From DASPWW01 sp963803425 (GTDB lineage: Bacteria; Actinomycetota; Thermoleophilia; Solirubrobacterales; 70-9), in the NCBI GenBank assembly GCA_963803425.1, contig CAWDMA010000002.1:1-64000 (forward strand): 64,000 bases of DNA, in the 5' to 3' direction. Each line of letters begins with the position of its first letter. The stretch's first letter is position 1. Of the stretch, positions 35,550 to 46,128 are shown one piece after another. The notes under the pieces are model-generated. The model worked only from the letters and a program-made list of their open reading frames with translations. It was not told where the DNA came from and did no database searches. The position numbers were made by a program, and so were the translations under genes.

Positions 35550-36306
35550 GTCGCCCTCCTTCGGGAGCCGGACTTCGAACATCCAGCAGCTTGCCGCGGC
35601 GGGGCGGCAGCGCGTCACCTCATCCGGCCCGGGTTTCGCCGGCATCCCTGCCGGCGAGCGACACCCCTCACGCAGCGCCCCTCCGTCCCGCAGAAGCTCG
35701 CACAACTCTCAACCCCCCCGCCTCAGGGCCAAAGCACCTGCTCACGCGCCCAAACGCGCTCCGGATTCACCCCCAAACGGAGAGGACACCCGGTCTTTGT
35801 GCCCCGGGCCCACCTCTTGACAGTTCGCCAAGCCGGGAGCCGTGAGGACCGGAAGACACCCGGTTGGTGCTCGGGACTTCTCCCGTCCTGGAACCACCAG
35901 CCACCCTCGGCGTCGGCAAGCGGCCACGGCGAGACTCCTCCTCCGGGGCTGCGGTCAGCCGAAGCGGCAGTCGGCAGCCGCGGTTCTCCGGCGGCGACGG
36001 AGCAGGAGGCGGCCCGCCTGTGCGACGTGTCTGGTCTCGTTGCAGGTCGGCACGGAGCCGGACAGCGGGTGTTGCCTGTTCCGGCGTGTGTTCCGTGCTC
36101 CCCACACCCTTTCAGCAACGACTGAACTTCCTCAGCGGCGCGCTGGTGCTGCAGATCGCGCACTATCCAGATGCCAGGAATGCGCAAAGCAGAGAGCGAG
36201 GACGTCCGCTGGAACGGTGGTTGTTCCCCGAGCGATCAGGGCGTGATAGCGTCGGCGGTCGTTCAAGTACGTCCGCTCCAACTCAAGGGGGTTGTGCGGT
36301 GTCTAG
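35550..36306. other. ISL3 leader and terminus, then unassigned sequence
   Basis: The stretch 35766-35787 (TTCACCCCCAAACGG and GAGGAC) resembles the arms of the MITE-like segment at 18001-18413 and is probably the ISL3 terminus. From about 35800 to 36300 I find no gene; AAGGGGG at about 36284-36290 precedes a GTG at 36299. Confidence 0.4.
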
Positions 36307-37097
36307 ACCATCTCCTCCTCATCCTCGGTCGATGCGCTCGATAGCGCGTTGCGCGACGCCTCGACCCCGGCCGGCACGCGCCGCTGGCTGCTCGAACGCG
36401 CGGCGGTGGGCGCAGCCGGAGTCACGGCGGCGAGCGCAGTCATCCCTGCCGGCGATGCCCTCGCCCACACGCATCACAACTCGAGGCGTCACGACTCGAT
36501 TCGGGAGTGGGGGTGTTCGCGTCCACGACCGAGGCGCTAACGGTCACGATCCTGACCGAGCTGCTGCGGCGCGCGAGCGTCAATTCTTCCGAGGTTCCAA
36601 GCAATGTGGCGGTCATCTTCGACGGCGTCTACGCCGCCGAGCTGGACCACTGGAACTTCATTCATAAGGTCTTTCGCCCTAGCACGAAGCGGTTCTGGAT
36701 TCCGGACGGCTTCTTCGGCGGCGCGGGCAATGCCCTCAACCTGACAGCGGTCGGCCAAGCGGTCGCTGCTGGCGAGGCGCTGTTCATCAATACGTATCTG
36801 CTCGGCGTCACGATCCTTGCGGCCAGGGGCCGCTCGACGTTCGCGCGCTACTCGGCCGAGCTCGCCGGGGTTGAGTCGGAACATCGCGTGCTTGGGCAAG
36901 TCCTGGCCGGGGCAAGCCCGCCTAACAATCTCGGGTTCGAGGTGTTCGAGTTTTCGAGCGTGAAGGCGATCAAGGCCGCCCTGATGAGCGCAGGTTTCGG
37001 CTTGGGGGAGCAGGGTTCGGCCGCCGGTCGCTTCTACGATTTCCCGAGTCCGCCGATGGCGCCGCCGATCGCGATCAGTGGGAACACACCGACGTAG
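36307..37097 (+). pseudogene. Tat-exported ferritin-like protein, frameshifted
   Basis: The first open part (from about 36307) contains a twin-Arg signal, TRRWLLERAAVGAAGVTAAS, ending AGDALAHTHHN. A shift near 36507 leads to VFASTTEALTVTILTELLRR, VYAAELDHWNFIHKVFRPST, GEALFINTYLLGVTILAARG and ELAGVESEHRVLGQVLAGAS, a helical bundle with Glu/His pairs as in ferritin-like (Ferritin_2) proteins, and ends at 37097. A GTG at 36299 with a good ribosome binding site is in another frame, so a second shift near the start is likely. It is probably secreted; metal binding is inferred. Confidence 0.65.
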
Positions 37098-37348
37098 GCC
37101 GAGCGGAGGCGACTCGTCCCCTCGGGGCCGGGGAGAGCAGGAAGGTGAGTGTGTTGGCCAGGTCGCCACGCGGTCGCCGGAAGCAGCGCGTTTACCGGCG
37201 CGATCTGGAACGTCGACGGCGGCGTGACGGCCGGACGCACCCAAAAAGCCCGGCACGCACGTGCGCCGGCTTACCACCCGGCGCACGGACCACGCCCCGT
37301 CTGCGGCGGGGCCGGAAATCCAAGCCATAACGATCCTGGGAGGACGAG
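37098..37348. other. Intergenic region, no gene seen
   Basis: 250 bases with no convincing gene. The end carries GGGAGGA at 37338-37344, the ribosome binding site of the next gene. Confidence 0.4.
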
Positions 37349-37639
37349 ATGACACATTCGCTCGCGTGGGACCAGGTCAGCCGTGATGATGTGGTGCGCG
37401 CGATACACGAGTACGACCGACTGGGCCCGGAGCGGTTCTTCTCTGAGCATGGTTTCGCACCTACTACGACTTATGAGATGGTCTGGGAGGAACGACGCTA
37501 CCCACCGAAAGCAATCTTGGGCACAGCTTACGAGTTCGCCACGGGCCAGCGCCTTGCGTCTGGTGATTTCGAGGGCGGGAAGACCGGCGCCGTCAAGGTG
37601 CTCGGAAAGCTTGGATTCACGATCCAACCGCGAGGGTGA
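37349..37639 (+). CDS. Stand-alone ScoMcrA-head-like protein
   Basis: A 96-residue protein: DDVVRAIHEYDRLGPERFFS, GFAPTTTYEMVWEERRYPPK, AILGTAYEFATGQRLASGDF, then GGKTGAVKVLGKLGFTIQPR. The pattern (EYDxLGxxxFxxxxGF, a tyrosine-rich strand, YPPKAILGxAY, FxGG, LxxLGF) matches the N-terminal head domain of ScoMcrA-type Type IV restriction enzymes and many HNH or McrB-linked defence proteins. Here it forms the whole protein with no nuclease attached. The ATG has GGGAGGA six bases upstream. It may be a remnant of a restriction protein or a modifier recogniser acting alone. Confidence 0.7.
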   Translation: MTHSLAWDQVSRDDVVRAIHEYDRLGPERFFSEHGFAPTTTYEMVWEERRYPPKAILGTAYEFATGQRLASGDFEGGKTGAVKVLGKLGFTIQPRG

Positions 37640-38281
37640 GTGGTGAAGGGTGTCAACTAGGTTCGGGTTTCGGGTGTCGGCGGTGAGGGCGTAGCTGCTG
37701 CGTCAGGACTCGGCCACTTGCGGCGACCTCCCCGCCGGGGTCAGCGGGATCGGCGGCGCTGACCCACCACGCGGCTCCCGGGCTGCGGGGCGTCGCCGAC
37801 CGGACAGAAAGGCTCGGCAGCCGGGTCGTGATCGACTGCCCGAGTGGGCCGCGGAACTCGCATCTCTGCGCGCACGCCGCTACAGGAGATGCCGACTCGC
37901 GGCTGACGTCCGGGTCGGTGTGAGAGCGCGTTGCGTCCCGGCCGCAACGACTTCAGCGAGGCCTTGTGCGACAACGAACAAGCCGCCTTTGGCCCGATCT
38001 GAGCGGCACTCGGCGGCTGGCTCGGCCTCGTCTAAGGGTCGCGCCGTCCGACCTCCTTCTCTCGAGGTGCGCGTGTTTTGCCGCTGATACCGAGAGTCTC
38101 GGATCGCGCGGATCGCTGGGCACGCGCTCGCAGGCGAAAGCACACGCGACGGCTGTTGCCGGCACGTCCGCGCGACGAAGGCTCATTCGCCGCGGACGCG
38201 ATCGCGCGCTTCGAGGCGCCAATCGCGCGAGTGCGATCGTCACGAGCACCAGCCGGAAGCGTTACTCGCGCGTGAGACGGC
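37640..38281. other. Intergenic region, no gene seen
   Basis: 640 bases of GC-rich sequence. I find no reading frame with protein character and no RNA gene. Confidence 0.45.
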
Positions 38282-38704
38282 TTACAAGGCAGGTGCCGGT
38301 GTGAACTCGGAGGGCAGCGGGGTTCCGGTCTGGTTCGAATCTACTTCGACGATCTCTCCCCGCAAGGGCGCGAGTATGTTCAGGAGCTCGTCCTGCTCGG
38401 CTTTTGCGACCTTGAAGTCGTCCAGGACCGCGACGACGTCTTCCACGAAGGCTTCGAACTCGCCGTTCGTCACCCCCATGTTGTGATGCGTCTCCGTCAT
38501 GCTGCGCCCGGTGTACGTGCACGGCCCACCGGTCGCCTCACAGATCTGGTCGACGAACTCTTTTATCAGCCGGTCGAAGTTGGTCCTGGCGAACTTCTGG
38601 TTGATGCGGTCGTCCTTCAGTTGGCGATCTGCAACGGCGCGGACGACTGCCGTGATGGCATCGATTCCGCCGAGTCGGTCATACAGGGAACGTTCCGTCG
38701 CCAT
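38282..38704 (-). CDS. glbN: Group I truncated haemoglobin
   Basis: A protein of 140 residues in the 2-over-2 globin fold. It begins SLYDRLGGIDAITAVVRAVA and continues KFARTNFDRLIKEFVDQICE, ATGGPCTYTGRSMTETHHNM and GVTNGEFEAFVEDVVAVLDD. The His in TETHHNMG is the expected proximal haem ligand, and the CTYTGRSM segment is the typical E-F region. Such proteins bind O2 and detoxify NO. I start at the second Met (38704), preceded by GAGAGGAGTGACC. The C-terminus ends with an extended Pro-containing tail. Monocistronic. Confidence 0.92.
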   Translation of the reverse strand: MATERSLYDRLGGIDAITAVVRAVADRQLKDDRINQKFARTNFDRLIKEFVDQICEATGGPCTYTGRSMTETHHNMGVTNGEFEAFVEDVVAVLDDFKVAKAEQDELLNILAPLRGEIVEVDSNQTGTPLPSEFTPAPAL

Positions 38705-38937
38705 ACTGGTCACTCCTCTCGCCAGCTCGACTGTTGTTCGAGATGCCTTCCAGCGCGATTAAGCAAACCACGACGCGTGGCCTGACGCAACAGGCGATCA
38801 CGCTCAGGCGATCGGCGGCGCTGATCGTATCGAAGGTGGGGGGCTTCAAGCTCGGACAGCTGTAGGAGCCGGAGTTCATGCGCCGACTTGCCGCGCTTTC
38901 CGACTCGCGAGACGACCTAACGGCGAAGGAACGAGAT

Positions 38938-39070
38938 ATGGCTTCAGTCGCGGCGACAACCCATCTGCCAGGTCTTCTAGAGCCGGACGGCCGTGAGCAG
39001 TGCGGTCGTGAGCTAAAGGCATGCGCTAAAGGCATGCTTCATGAACTGGTCGACCTCTCCCTCATGGGCT
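38938..39070 (+). pseudogene. Possible N-terminal remnant of a Dps-like protein
   Basis: From the ATG at 38938 (GAAGGA upstream) the frame reads TTHLPGLLEPDGREQCGREL then ACAKGMLHELVDLSLMGLN. The HELVDLSLxG helix resembles the first helix of Dps ferritin-like proteins (VELIDLSLxGKQAHWN), but the following His/Trp motif is absent and the rest of the frame is not protein-like. Low certainty. Confidence 0.28.
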
Positions 39071-39532
39071 TAAATCCGGACGGACAGGCAAAGGCTGTCG
39101 CTGCCCGGCTCGCTCATCGTTCCGGTCGACCCGCCTGCGACGGCCAAGACGAGCACGCGCCGGGGCAAAGTGGAGACTGCTGTCACGAACCAGCGGCACT
39201 CTCGCGGGCCGCTTTCGCGCTATCCGGGACGACAGCTTCCAACGGAATGGGGCAGCGGTCGTCGGCAGCCAGTCGCCCGCGACTCCGAACCACGCAGCCT
39301 CGGGTATGCACCGACGATCGCTTTCGGGTGCCCCGTGGTCGCAGATTGGGTGATCGCTTCGGCGACGAGGGGATGACGACGCGCGTTGGCGTTGACGGGC
39401 GAGCGCTCCGCTACAACGCGATCGTCAACTCGTCTGCCTCGCCGACGAGTCCCTTCGCGACGACCGCACGGTCGGAGCTGGACTGGGCGCTAGTCGTGCG
39501 ACGAACTCGACGTGGACGCCTCGAGATCGGCG

Positions 39533-40147
39533 TCAGGCGGACTCGGCGCGCCTATTCGTCGGCTCGGCCGCCGCTGTGGTCAGATGGCGCTCGACGCGAC
39601 GGTCAGGCACCAGCCAGATCAGTGCCACGAGGACATACATCGCTAGGCCGAGCCAGGGCTCAGCGAAGGACAAGCCGATCCCGAGGCAGTACAGGAGCGG
39701 CGAGATCTTCCCCTTGGCATCTGAGCCGATGGCGATGCGCAGCCTGGAGTCTTCTCCCTCAGCGTGGAGCAGCGCCGTCTGCAAGATGACGTAGGCGATC
39801 GCGGCGGCGAGCAGAACGATTCCGTATACGGCCGTCGGGATCGGCGGAAATCGGTGCTCGCTCATCCATGCGGTGCTGAAAGGGATCAGCGAGAGCCAGA
39901 ACAACAGGTGCAGGTTGGCCCACAGCACCGCGCCGCTGACGCGGGAGACGGCCGCCAGCATGTGGTGGTGGTTGTTCCAGTAGATCCCGAGGTACACGAA
40001 GCTGAGGACGTAGGCGAGGATCGCGGGCAGTTCGTGTCCCAACGCATGCCACGACGTACCGGCCGGGGTGTGCAACTCCAGCACCATGATCGTGATCAGG
40101 ATCGCGATGACGCCATCGCTGAAAGCTTCCAGCCGACTCTTAGGCAC
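39533..40147 (-). CDS. TMEM175-family membrane protein (DUF1211), potential K+ channel
   Basis: A 204-residue protein with about six membrane helices. The first carries the family signature: MPKSRLEAFSDGVIAILITI (RxxxFSDG). Further helices are LPAILAYVLSFVYLGIYWNN, LHLLFWLSLIPFSTAW, VYGIVLLAAAIAYVILQTAL and WLGLAMYVLVALIWLVPDRR. Bacterial TMEM175 proteins are leak-type potassium channels. Frame intact. The C-terminus is short and charged. Confidence 0.9.
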   Translation of the reverse strand: MPKSRLEAFSDGVIAILITIMVLELHTPAGTSWHALGHELPAILAYVLSFVYLGIYWNNHHHMLAAVSRVSGAVLWANLHLLFWLSLIPFSTAWMSEHRFPPIPTAVYGIVLLAAAIAYVILQTALLHAEGEDSRLRIAIGSDAKGKISPLLYCLGIGLSFAEPWLGLAMYVLVALIWLVPDRRVERHLTTAAAEPTNRRAESA

Positions 40148-41053
40148 GTCACGAGGCTATCCGCGACAGCGAGGCGCCGCTGCCGCGGGGAGCCGTGACA
40201 TGCCTGTCCCGCCCACACGAGCGGAAAGCGCTTGCAGTGACCCGCATCACTTGGTCGGCGCGATTGCTTTCATCCTCGGGGCGCTTCAGATCCAGCGACC
40301 CCTTCGGCGACGGAGTCGTAGGCGCTGTCGCCGGCGGCCGCGCGAGCGCTCCGCGACAAGAGCAGCCACGGCGAGTCGGCGGGGGCGCGTGGCCCTGTAT
40401 GTCCGATTCCGGCAGCGAGGGCGCTGGCGGCGTCGTTGCTGCTTTCCTGCTTGCAGCGTCCGGTGATCAGCTAGCACCGGCTCCTCGAGCTTGGCCGCAA
40501 CGACCTCTGGAGGCCCGTGCGCGCTTCCCGCGCTGAGCAGGGAAGTCGGCGTCGCAACCGGGATGCTCCTGACGAAAGCAGAGCAGGTGTCGGACGACGG
40601 GGCGAGTGCCGCTAGGTTACGCCTCAAGCGGTCATGTCGCGCCGGTGGCCGCTTCGCGTCGACACGGCAGTCTCGTCGCCGCGTCCGGCCACGCGGGACG
40701 GGTGAGGGTGCTTGCCGCATGGCGGGGTGGCAGCCGAAGCCGAGGCGACTCGATCGCCAGCAGCGGCCGGGCTGACCGAGTGCGGCGCACCAGGCTGGAC
40801 TCGCGGGCGAGCCCCGCAGCACCCGGCCGGCGCGTGCCACGCCCTACCGCTCGAGTCAGCGGCTCGCGCTTCGGCGGCAACGTCTCCTCCACGTGGCCGA
40901 CAGCAGGCTCAATGCGTGCAGAGCGCAGCGTGTGCGGTCGAGCCTTACTGGCCGCTGCAGTCCAGTCCTCATTCGGAGACGAGGAGGGCCTGACGTGTCA
41001 CGGTTCGGGGCAGATGCCCAGCTTGCGGAGGACGGCGCGGCGATAGCCCCGGC
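40148..41053. other. Non-coding or decayed stretch
   Basis: About 900 bases with no recognised gene except the possible remnant that starts at 41054. Several frames are open because of high GC but are rich in Arg and Pro. Confidence 0.45.
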
Positions 41054-41150
41054 GTCCTGGCGGTGTTCGGCGGCGCCGGCGACCTGGCGAAGGTGGTGCC
41101 CTCCGCGTCGCTTTACGGTCTCTTGCCGCGGCTCGCTGCACTACCGGGTT
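41054..41150 (+). pseudogene. zwf: Possible remnant of glucose-6-phosphate dehydrogenase
   Basis: The frame reads VLAVFGGAGDLAKVVPSASL then YGLLPRLAALPG, close to the NADP-binding N-terminus of G6PD (xVIFGATGDLAKRKLxPALYxL). It is less than 100 bases long and its continuation, YRVVVQRDSAADLRPVL, is in another frame. No later G6PD motifs are found, so at most a fragment is present. Confidence 0.3.
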
Positions 41151-41355
41151 GTCGTCCAACGGGACAGCGCCGCCGACCTGCGTCCTGTCCTTTCGTTGCA
41201 ATCGCGCAGTGGTGCGTCGACGCGCACGGAACTGCGCTCCGTGCGAGCGAAGCCGGGACCTGCTGGCGACTCGGCGCAATCCTCGACGGCTTCGTGGTGC
41301 TACTGCGCAGGGGTGGTACGGTGCCCACGCTCAAAACCTCAGGCAGGAGGAAACG

Positions 41356-42848
41356 GTGTCCGACTCAGACAGATTCGGTGTTTGTTCCGTCGCAGGGACG
41401 ACCTTGCCGCACGCGGTGAGTTGGCCTGTAGCGGCCGCGGTGTCCTGCCCCGTCGCCGCTCGGGCGCTGCGGCGGGAGGGGGCGCGCTTACCGTCGCCGA
41501 CCTGGCGGCCCGGCGTTGATCGCTCGTTCGTGAGCGCGGGGTCGCATCCCGGGTCCGGCGAGGGGTCACAGTCGGGCCCTGATGGTGCGGCGCTGACGCG
41601 GTCGCCCGGGTTCTGGCGGCTGATGGGGTATGCGGCGTCGTTCGGGGTCGTCCTCGCGTTCGCCAGCTTGGCGTTTCTGGGATTGGTCAAGGGCGGGACA
41701 ATCTTTGGTTCACGCTTCCGAAGAACCCCGGCTGGTTGGACGGGAGTCTTTGGTGGGTGGCGGTGACCGCGGCGGCCGGGGTGCTCGTCGGCGTACTCCG
41801 GCGCGTGTTTCTGCTCCCCGCCAAGATGCCCGGCACGGTCCAAGAGCTGAAGGACCAGCGTGTTGAGCCCTCCACGGTCCTACAGGCGGTTGCCGTCTCA
41901 CTGGTGTCGTTGGCCGGCGGTGCGAGCCTCGGGCCGGAGGACGCGCTGGGGAAGTTGGGGGGCGGGCTGGGAACCTGGGTCTCGGAGCGGCGGAAGCTCA
42001 GTGAGGAGATGCGAGCGACGAACACGCTCAGCGGGATGTCCGCCGCGTACGGCGGCCTGTTGTCGGCCCCGATCTTGGCGACGATTCTCGTGCTCGAGCT
42101 CGCTCGGCCGAAGGCGACCCGGTTCATGGACACCATGGTCGGGGGGCTGCTGGCGTCGTCGGTCGCGTTCGCGGTGTACTTTCCGATCGCGGGGTCGACG
42201 TTCGTCGGGATCTACTCGCTGCCGTCGTTCAAGTTCGAGGACTGGCAGCTGCTGGCGGCCATTCCCCTGGGCCTCGTCGCCGGCGCGCTCGCGCTGATCA
42301 CAACGGTCGCGATCGCGGTCGTCACGCGGCTCGCCGCTCGTCTCCCCAATCGAACGATCCTTCGCGCGACGATCGGGGGAGTCGCGTTCGGGCTGGTCGG
42401 CGTCGCGCTCCCGCTGACGCTGTTCACCGGAACCGATCAGCTCACGACCGTGATTCACGACGGAGCGGCGCTCGGCGCGGGTCTGCTGATCGCGATCGTG
42501 TTCGCGAAGATCCTCGTATTCGCGGTGTGCGAGGCCACCGGCTTCATCGGTGGGCCGTTCCTCGTAATGCTGTTCATCGGCGGCACCGCCGGGATCACCG
42601 CCCACGTGCTGATCCCGAGGCTGCCGGAGGCCCTCGCGTTCACAGCGATGTTCGCCGCACTCCCGGGATCGCTCGTCGCAGCCCCCTTCTCGCTGATCCT
42701 GCTGGGCGTCATCACGACGCAGATCGGCGCCCTACAGATAGCACCCGTCACGATGGCCGTCATCACCGCCTACCTCGCAGTCTCGGGGTCGGGTCTGCTG
42801 ATGGCGCTGGCGCAACGGCAACGCAAGCCGGCTGCCCCAGAAGCATGA
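41356..42848 (+). pseudogene. ClC-family chloride channel/transporter with one frameshift
   Basis: From GTG 41356 (GGAGGAA upstream): an N-terminal soluble part of about 95 residues, then the first helix GYAASFGVVLAFASLAFLGL and VKGGT. One base is missing near 41695; in the restored frame it continues LWFTLPKNPGWLDGSLWWVA, then VSLVSLAGGASLGPEDALGK (the GxxxGPE selectivity region), LSGMSAAYGGLLSAPILATI and C-terminal helices TGFIGGPFLVMLFIGGTAGI and FAALPGSLVAAPFSLILLGV. About 497 residues in total, normal for a ClC protein without CBS domains. Only this single shift disrupts it. Confidence 0.85.
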
Positions 42849-42916
42849 GCAACAACACATCGGACACCCGCATCGCGGCCGCGAAACATGGCCCGCGCGA
42901 GCGTCGACGCGACCTG

Positions 42917-43922
42917 TCAGGGCTGCGCCTCGAGGCGGAGCACGCATCGCCGCTGTCGGCGATAAGAAGTCGTCGCCATTTCGGCCGGGGGAATTCTGGG
43001 TGCTCCGTCCTCCTCCATCGCGGATCTTTGACTTGTTCTATGGGGGCTGCGGGAGTGCGCCATGCGGCGTTGCAGACCGAGCGTGATGGCGGCGCCGGCC
43101 ACAATCATCACGACGTTGGTGGCGAGCACGGCGAGTGCTCCGAGCGCTTTGGTTGCTTCGCCGAGTCCGGCTGCAACGCCAAGATAGGCCGCGGCCGGAA
43201 TCGTCGTTACGGAGATCGCGACGCCCACACCGGAACTCGCGCGCGTCTCAAACGCGAGCATCGCCGCGATACCCGCGACGAAGGCCACTGCGATCGTCTC
43301 GTCGTTGACGGTCGCGAGGCTCCGAGAGCACGGTCTCGTTGATGTTGAATCCGGAGGGCAGTAGCGCGAGTTTGTGTTGGGCGAACGCAAAGAGGGCCGC
43401 GAACGCGCTCGCTACGGCCATGCCGACGGTCAGCGTCAGCAGCGCTTTGGCGACCAGGCTGGGCGAGCGACCGACCAGTCCGACCGCGGTAGCGGTGATC
43501 GGGAGCAGGTCCGGGCTGACCGCCATCGCGCCGACGATCAGGATCGGGTTCGCGTCGACGACGCCGTAGCAGGCGATCACGCCGGCGGCGGCCATGAAGA
43601 CGAGATAGCGAGCGATGAGGCGGGCGTTCGTGCCGGCCAGGCCGACGACATCGGCCCAGATCAGACTCGTATCAGCGGCCGGTGCGCCGCCGCCGAGCTC
43701 CTCGACCCGCGTCAGCGTCACGTCCTGGCCCCGAACGCCGAACGCTCTCAGTTCATCGAGGATCCGATCGGCCGCGGCATGGCTGACGGTCGCGATCACC
43801 AGCGAGTGCTGGTCCCTCACGGCCGGCTCGATCCGCACCCGACTGACCCCGTCGAGCTCGTGCAGGCGCTCGGCGACGTCGCCCATCGTGGGTGTCTGGC
43901 CAAAGACCTCGAGCGCGATCAT
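42917..43922 (-). pseudogene. DUF389-family membrane protein with one frameshift
   Basis: The soluble N-terminus (VFGQTPTMGDVAERLHELDG, VSRVRIEPAVRDQHSLVIAT, ILDELRAFGVRGQDVTL) is followed by the membrane part: IARYLVFMAAAGVIACYGVV, NPILIVGAMAVSPDLLPITA, and AKALLTLTVGMAVASAFAAL. After NINETVLS a shift near 43315 leads to LATVNDETIAVAFVAGIAAM, FETRASSGVGVAISVTTIPA and GALAVLATNVVMIVAGAAIT. The motif ILIVGAMAVSPDLLPI is the DUF389 hallmark. Function of the family is unknown; transport is often suggested. The first Met (43922) is a guess, as the ribosome binding site is unclear. Converges with the ClC gene. Confidence 0.85.
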
Positions 43923-44227
43923 CAGCGAGTAACGATGACACCGCCGCAAAACGGACGACCGCGTCGTTGTAGATCGCGCCTGGCGGCAATCAGCGCTTCG
44001 GGCCAGCGTCGCACGCGCCGGCACCCGGGGGCGATCGGCCCCGAACAGCGCACCGCCGACCTCCCTTTCACACCGCTTCACTTTCACAGGCTCTTCGATC
44101 AAGTCGCCCAACCGCTGCGCACGGCCCGTGTTCAGCCAACAAGCGCGCAGGAGCCGCCCAGCCTGGTTGGGCAGCCGTCAGCAGCTCGGTACCGGGAGCG
44201 ACCGGGTGCCAACGCTGGCTTGGCAAA

Positions 44228-45019
44228 CTACGGCGCTTGTGCCGCGGTCGGAAGCGCCATCGAAGCGAGTACTGCCTGAAGCGAAGTCGACGGCACCGTT
44301 ATCAGGCCGCGGGTCGGTCGGTCGAGGTCGAAGGTGACGAGCAGCAGCAGCGTCACGAGCGCGGCGGCAACGAGCATCGGCACGAGGCCGCGACCGAGAA
44401 TCGAGATGTGCATCGCGAGCAGCCCAAGGGCGACGGCCGCGCCGACTAGCTCGATTGCGAGCACGGCGCCCGGAACTCGGTTGTTCAGCGCCGAGAGGCG
44501 CACCGTCTGGTGATCGATCGTCGAATTGAGACTGTCGACGTAGAGGCGCGCAGCGTTTCCGACCGACGCGGCGGCCATGGCCTGTCCGGCCAGCCCCCAG
44601 AGCTGCCGTTGGAGAAGCCCTTCGGCAGCGGCGGTGCGACGCATCCCCGGACTGCTCGGAACTTCGTTTGTGATGTCCAGCGCGAGGTCGGTGTAGCGGC
44701 GCAGCCGATCGAGCGACTGGCTCCGAGCCGGTTCCGCGATCAGCTGGGCGCGCAGATACGTCGTCCCGATTGCGTTGGCCTCGGCGACCGTGGCGGCCCG
44801 GCGATCCTCGTACCGTCCCACTGCGAGCGAGAGGCCGAAGGCGAGAATCAAGCCGACGACCCCGAGCAGTGCGGCCTGAAGCACCCCGAACGGCTCTCGC
44901 AGCGTGTCCGACTCCTCGCGCATGTGGCCGCCGACCAGGTGTCCCCCGATCGTCGCGGACGCGACCACCGCGAGCACGATGAGCGCCAGCTGCCAGCTGC
45001 TGAGGGAGAAGAAGAACAT
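44228..45019 (-). CDS. DUF4239-family membrane protein (bestrophin-like)
   Basis: A 263-residue protein with two N-terminal helices (SSWQLALIVLAVVASATIGG, LQAALLGVVGLILAFGLSLA), a helical cytoplasmic domain holding the family motif AEANAIGTTYLRAQLI and LRRYTDLALDITNEVP, and two C-terminal helices (AVLAIELVGAAVALGLLAMH, GLVPMLVAAALVTLLLLVTF). DUF4239 proteins are related in layout to bestrophin anion channels; activity here is untested. Frame intact. Confidence 0.85.
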   Translation of the reverse strand: MFFFSLSSWQLALIVLAVVASATIGGHLVGGHMREESDTLREPFGVLQAALLGVVGLILAFGLSLAVGRYEDRRAATVAEANAIGTTYLRAQLIAEPARSQSLDRLRRYTDLALDITNEVPSSPGMRRTAAAEGLLQRQLWGLAGQAMAAASVGNAARLYVDSLNSTIDHQTVRLSALNNRVPGAVLAIELVGAAVALGLLAMHISILGRGLVPMLVAAALVTLLLLVTFDLDRPTRGLITVPSTSLQAVLASMALPTAAQAP

Positions 45020-45266
45020 TGGTCATCTTCGTTCCGGTGCCACCCGGAACCGCGCCGGCGACAGGCCGGTACGTGCGACATCGGCCCCGGGAGCGCACCA
45101 GCTCAGTCGTGCAAATCAGCCCGCCCACGGCGATGGCCATCGCGGACATATATTCGACGGCGACGTAGCGTGGGTAGCCAGCGCCGGGTCAGCAGCGTCG
45201 CACCGTGCCCGAGGAGCGATCCTGCGGTGACAACGCTGCCTATGGGCCACGGGGGCTTCGCGTGCA
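45020..45266. other. Intergenic region, no gene seen
   Basis: About 245 bases between the DUF4239 gene start and the ABC transporter stop codon; nothing recognised. Confidence 0.4.
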
Positions 45267-46095
45267 TCACTCCCCGCGTGCCCTCAGGTTGATCACGTGG
45301 TCGACGAGGTCGAGCCCTTCATCACGGTGTGTGATGAGGATGACCGTTCGGCCGTCCGCGGCTGTCAGCACGTCGTTGACGAGCTCCTCCGCGGTCCGTG
45401 GATCGAGATGCGCGGTGGGCTCGTCGAGGATCAGGACGGGTGCGTCGGCAAGTAGGGCGCGGGCGATCACGACTCGCTGCCTCTGGCCCCCCGACAGCTC
45501 GGATCCCAGCTCGCCGACGGGCGTGTCGAGACCGTGCGGGAGCTCGCACACCCAATCCCAGATCCGGCTCGCGCAGAGCGAGCTCGACCTCCCGGTCGCC
45601 CGCGCCCGGCCGCGCGAGGAGGACGTTGTGGCGGACGCTCGCCGAGAACAGATGCGAGTCCTGTCCGGCCAGTGCGATCAGTCGTCGGATGTCGGCCTGC
45701 GCATATTCCCGCAGATCCCGTCCCCCGAGCGTGACGCGTCCCATCTCAGGGTCGAGGAAGCGCAGCAGGAGGTTCGTCACGGTTGTCTTCCCCGCGCCGC
45801 TCGGCCCGACGATCGCGACCCTCTCGCCCGGGTCGATCCGGAGGGCCACGTGCTCGACGGCCGGCCGTCGCTGGCCCGGGTAGCGCGCCTGGACGTCCTC
45901 GAGCGCCAGGGCAAAAGGCCACTTCGGCGGAGGGGCCGGCGATACCGGATCGCTGACCTCTGCACGCTGCCCGTGTCAGCTCCACGAACCCGCCGACCGC
46001 ACGATCGCGTCGCCGACAGTTCTCGCGCGGCTGCGGCCAGGGGGGTCACGGCCTCGAAGGAGGCGAGGGCTAGGAGGCTGGTGTTTTTCGTGATG
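45267..46095 (-). pseudogene. cydC: C-terminal fragment of a CydC-type ABC transporter
   Basis: The visible part starts within the last membrane helix (LLALASFEAVTPLAAAAREL), passes through a shifted linker, then the ATPase domain: VALRIDPGERVAIVGPSGAG (Walker A GPSGAGKTT), LIALAGQDSHLFSASVRHNV (Q-loop), and after a further shift near 45545 GSELSGGQRQRVVIARALLA (signature), VLILDEPTAHLD (Walker B) and VILITHRDEGLDLVDHVINL. The phrase AFEAVxPLPxAA is typical of CydC, which with CydD exports thiols for cytochrome bd assembly. The first 300 residues are missing: the gene is cut at 46095, where the IS1182 sequence begins. CydD is not in the window. Confidence 0.78.
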
Positions 46096-46128
46096 GCCTG
46101 AGCCGGGTTTCTGACTGGTTTCTGTCCG

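Noticed and set aside
38320..38336. GGTTCGAATC as the T-loop of a tRNA
   Set aside because: It lies in the haemoglobin gene and no cloverleaf can be built around it. No tRNA was found elsewhere in the window.
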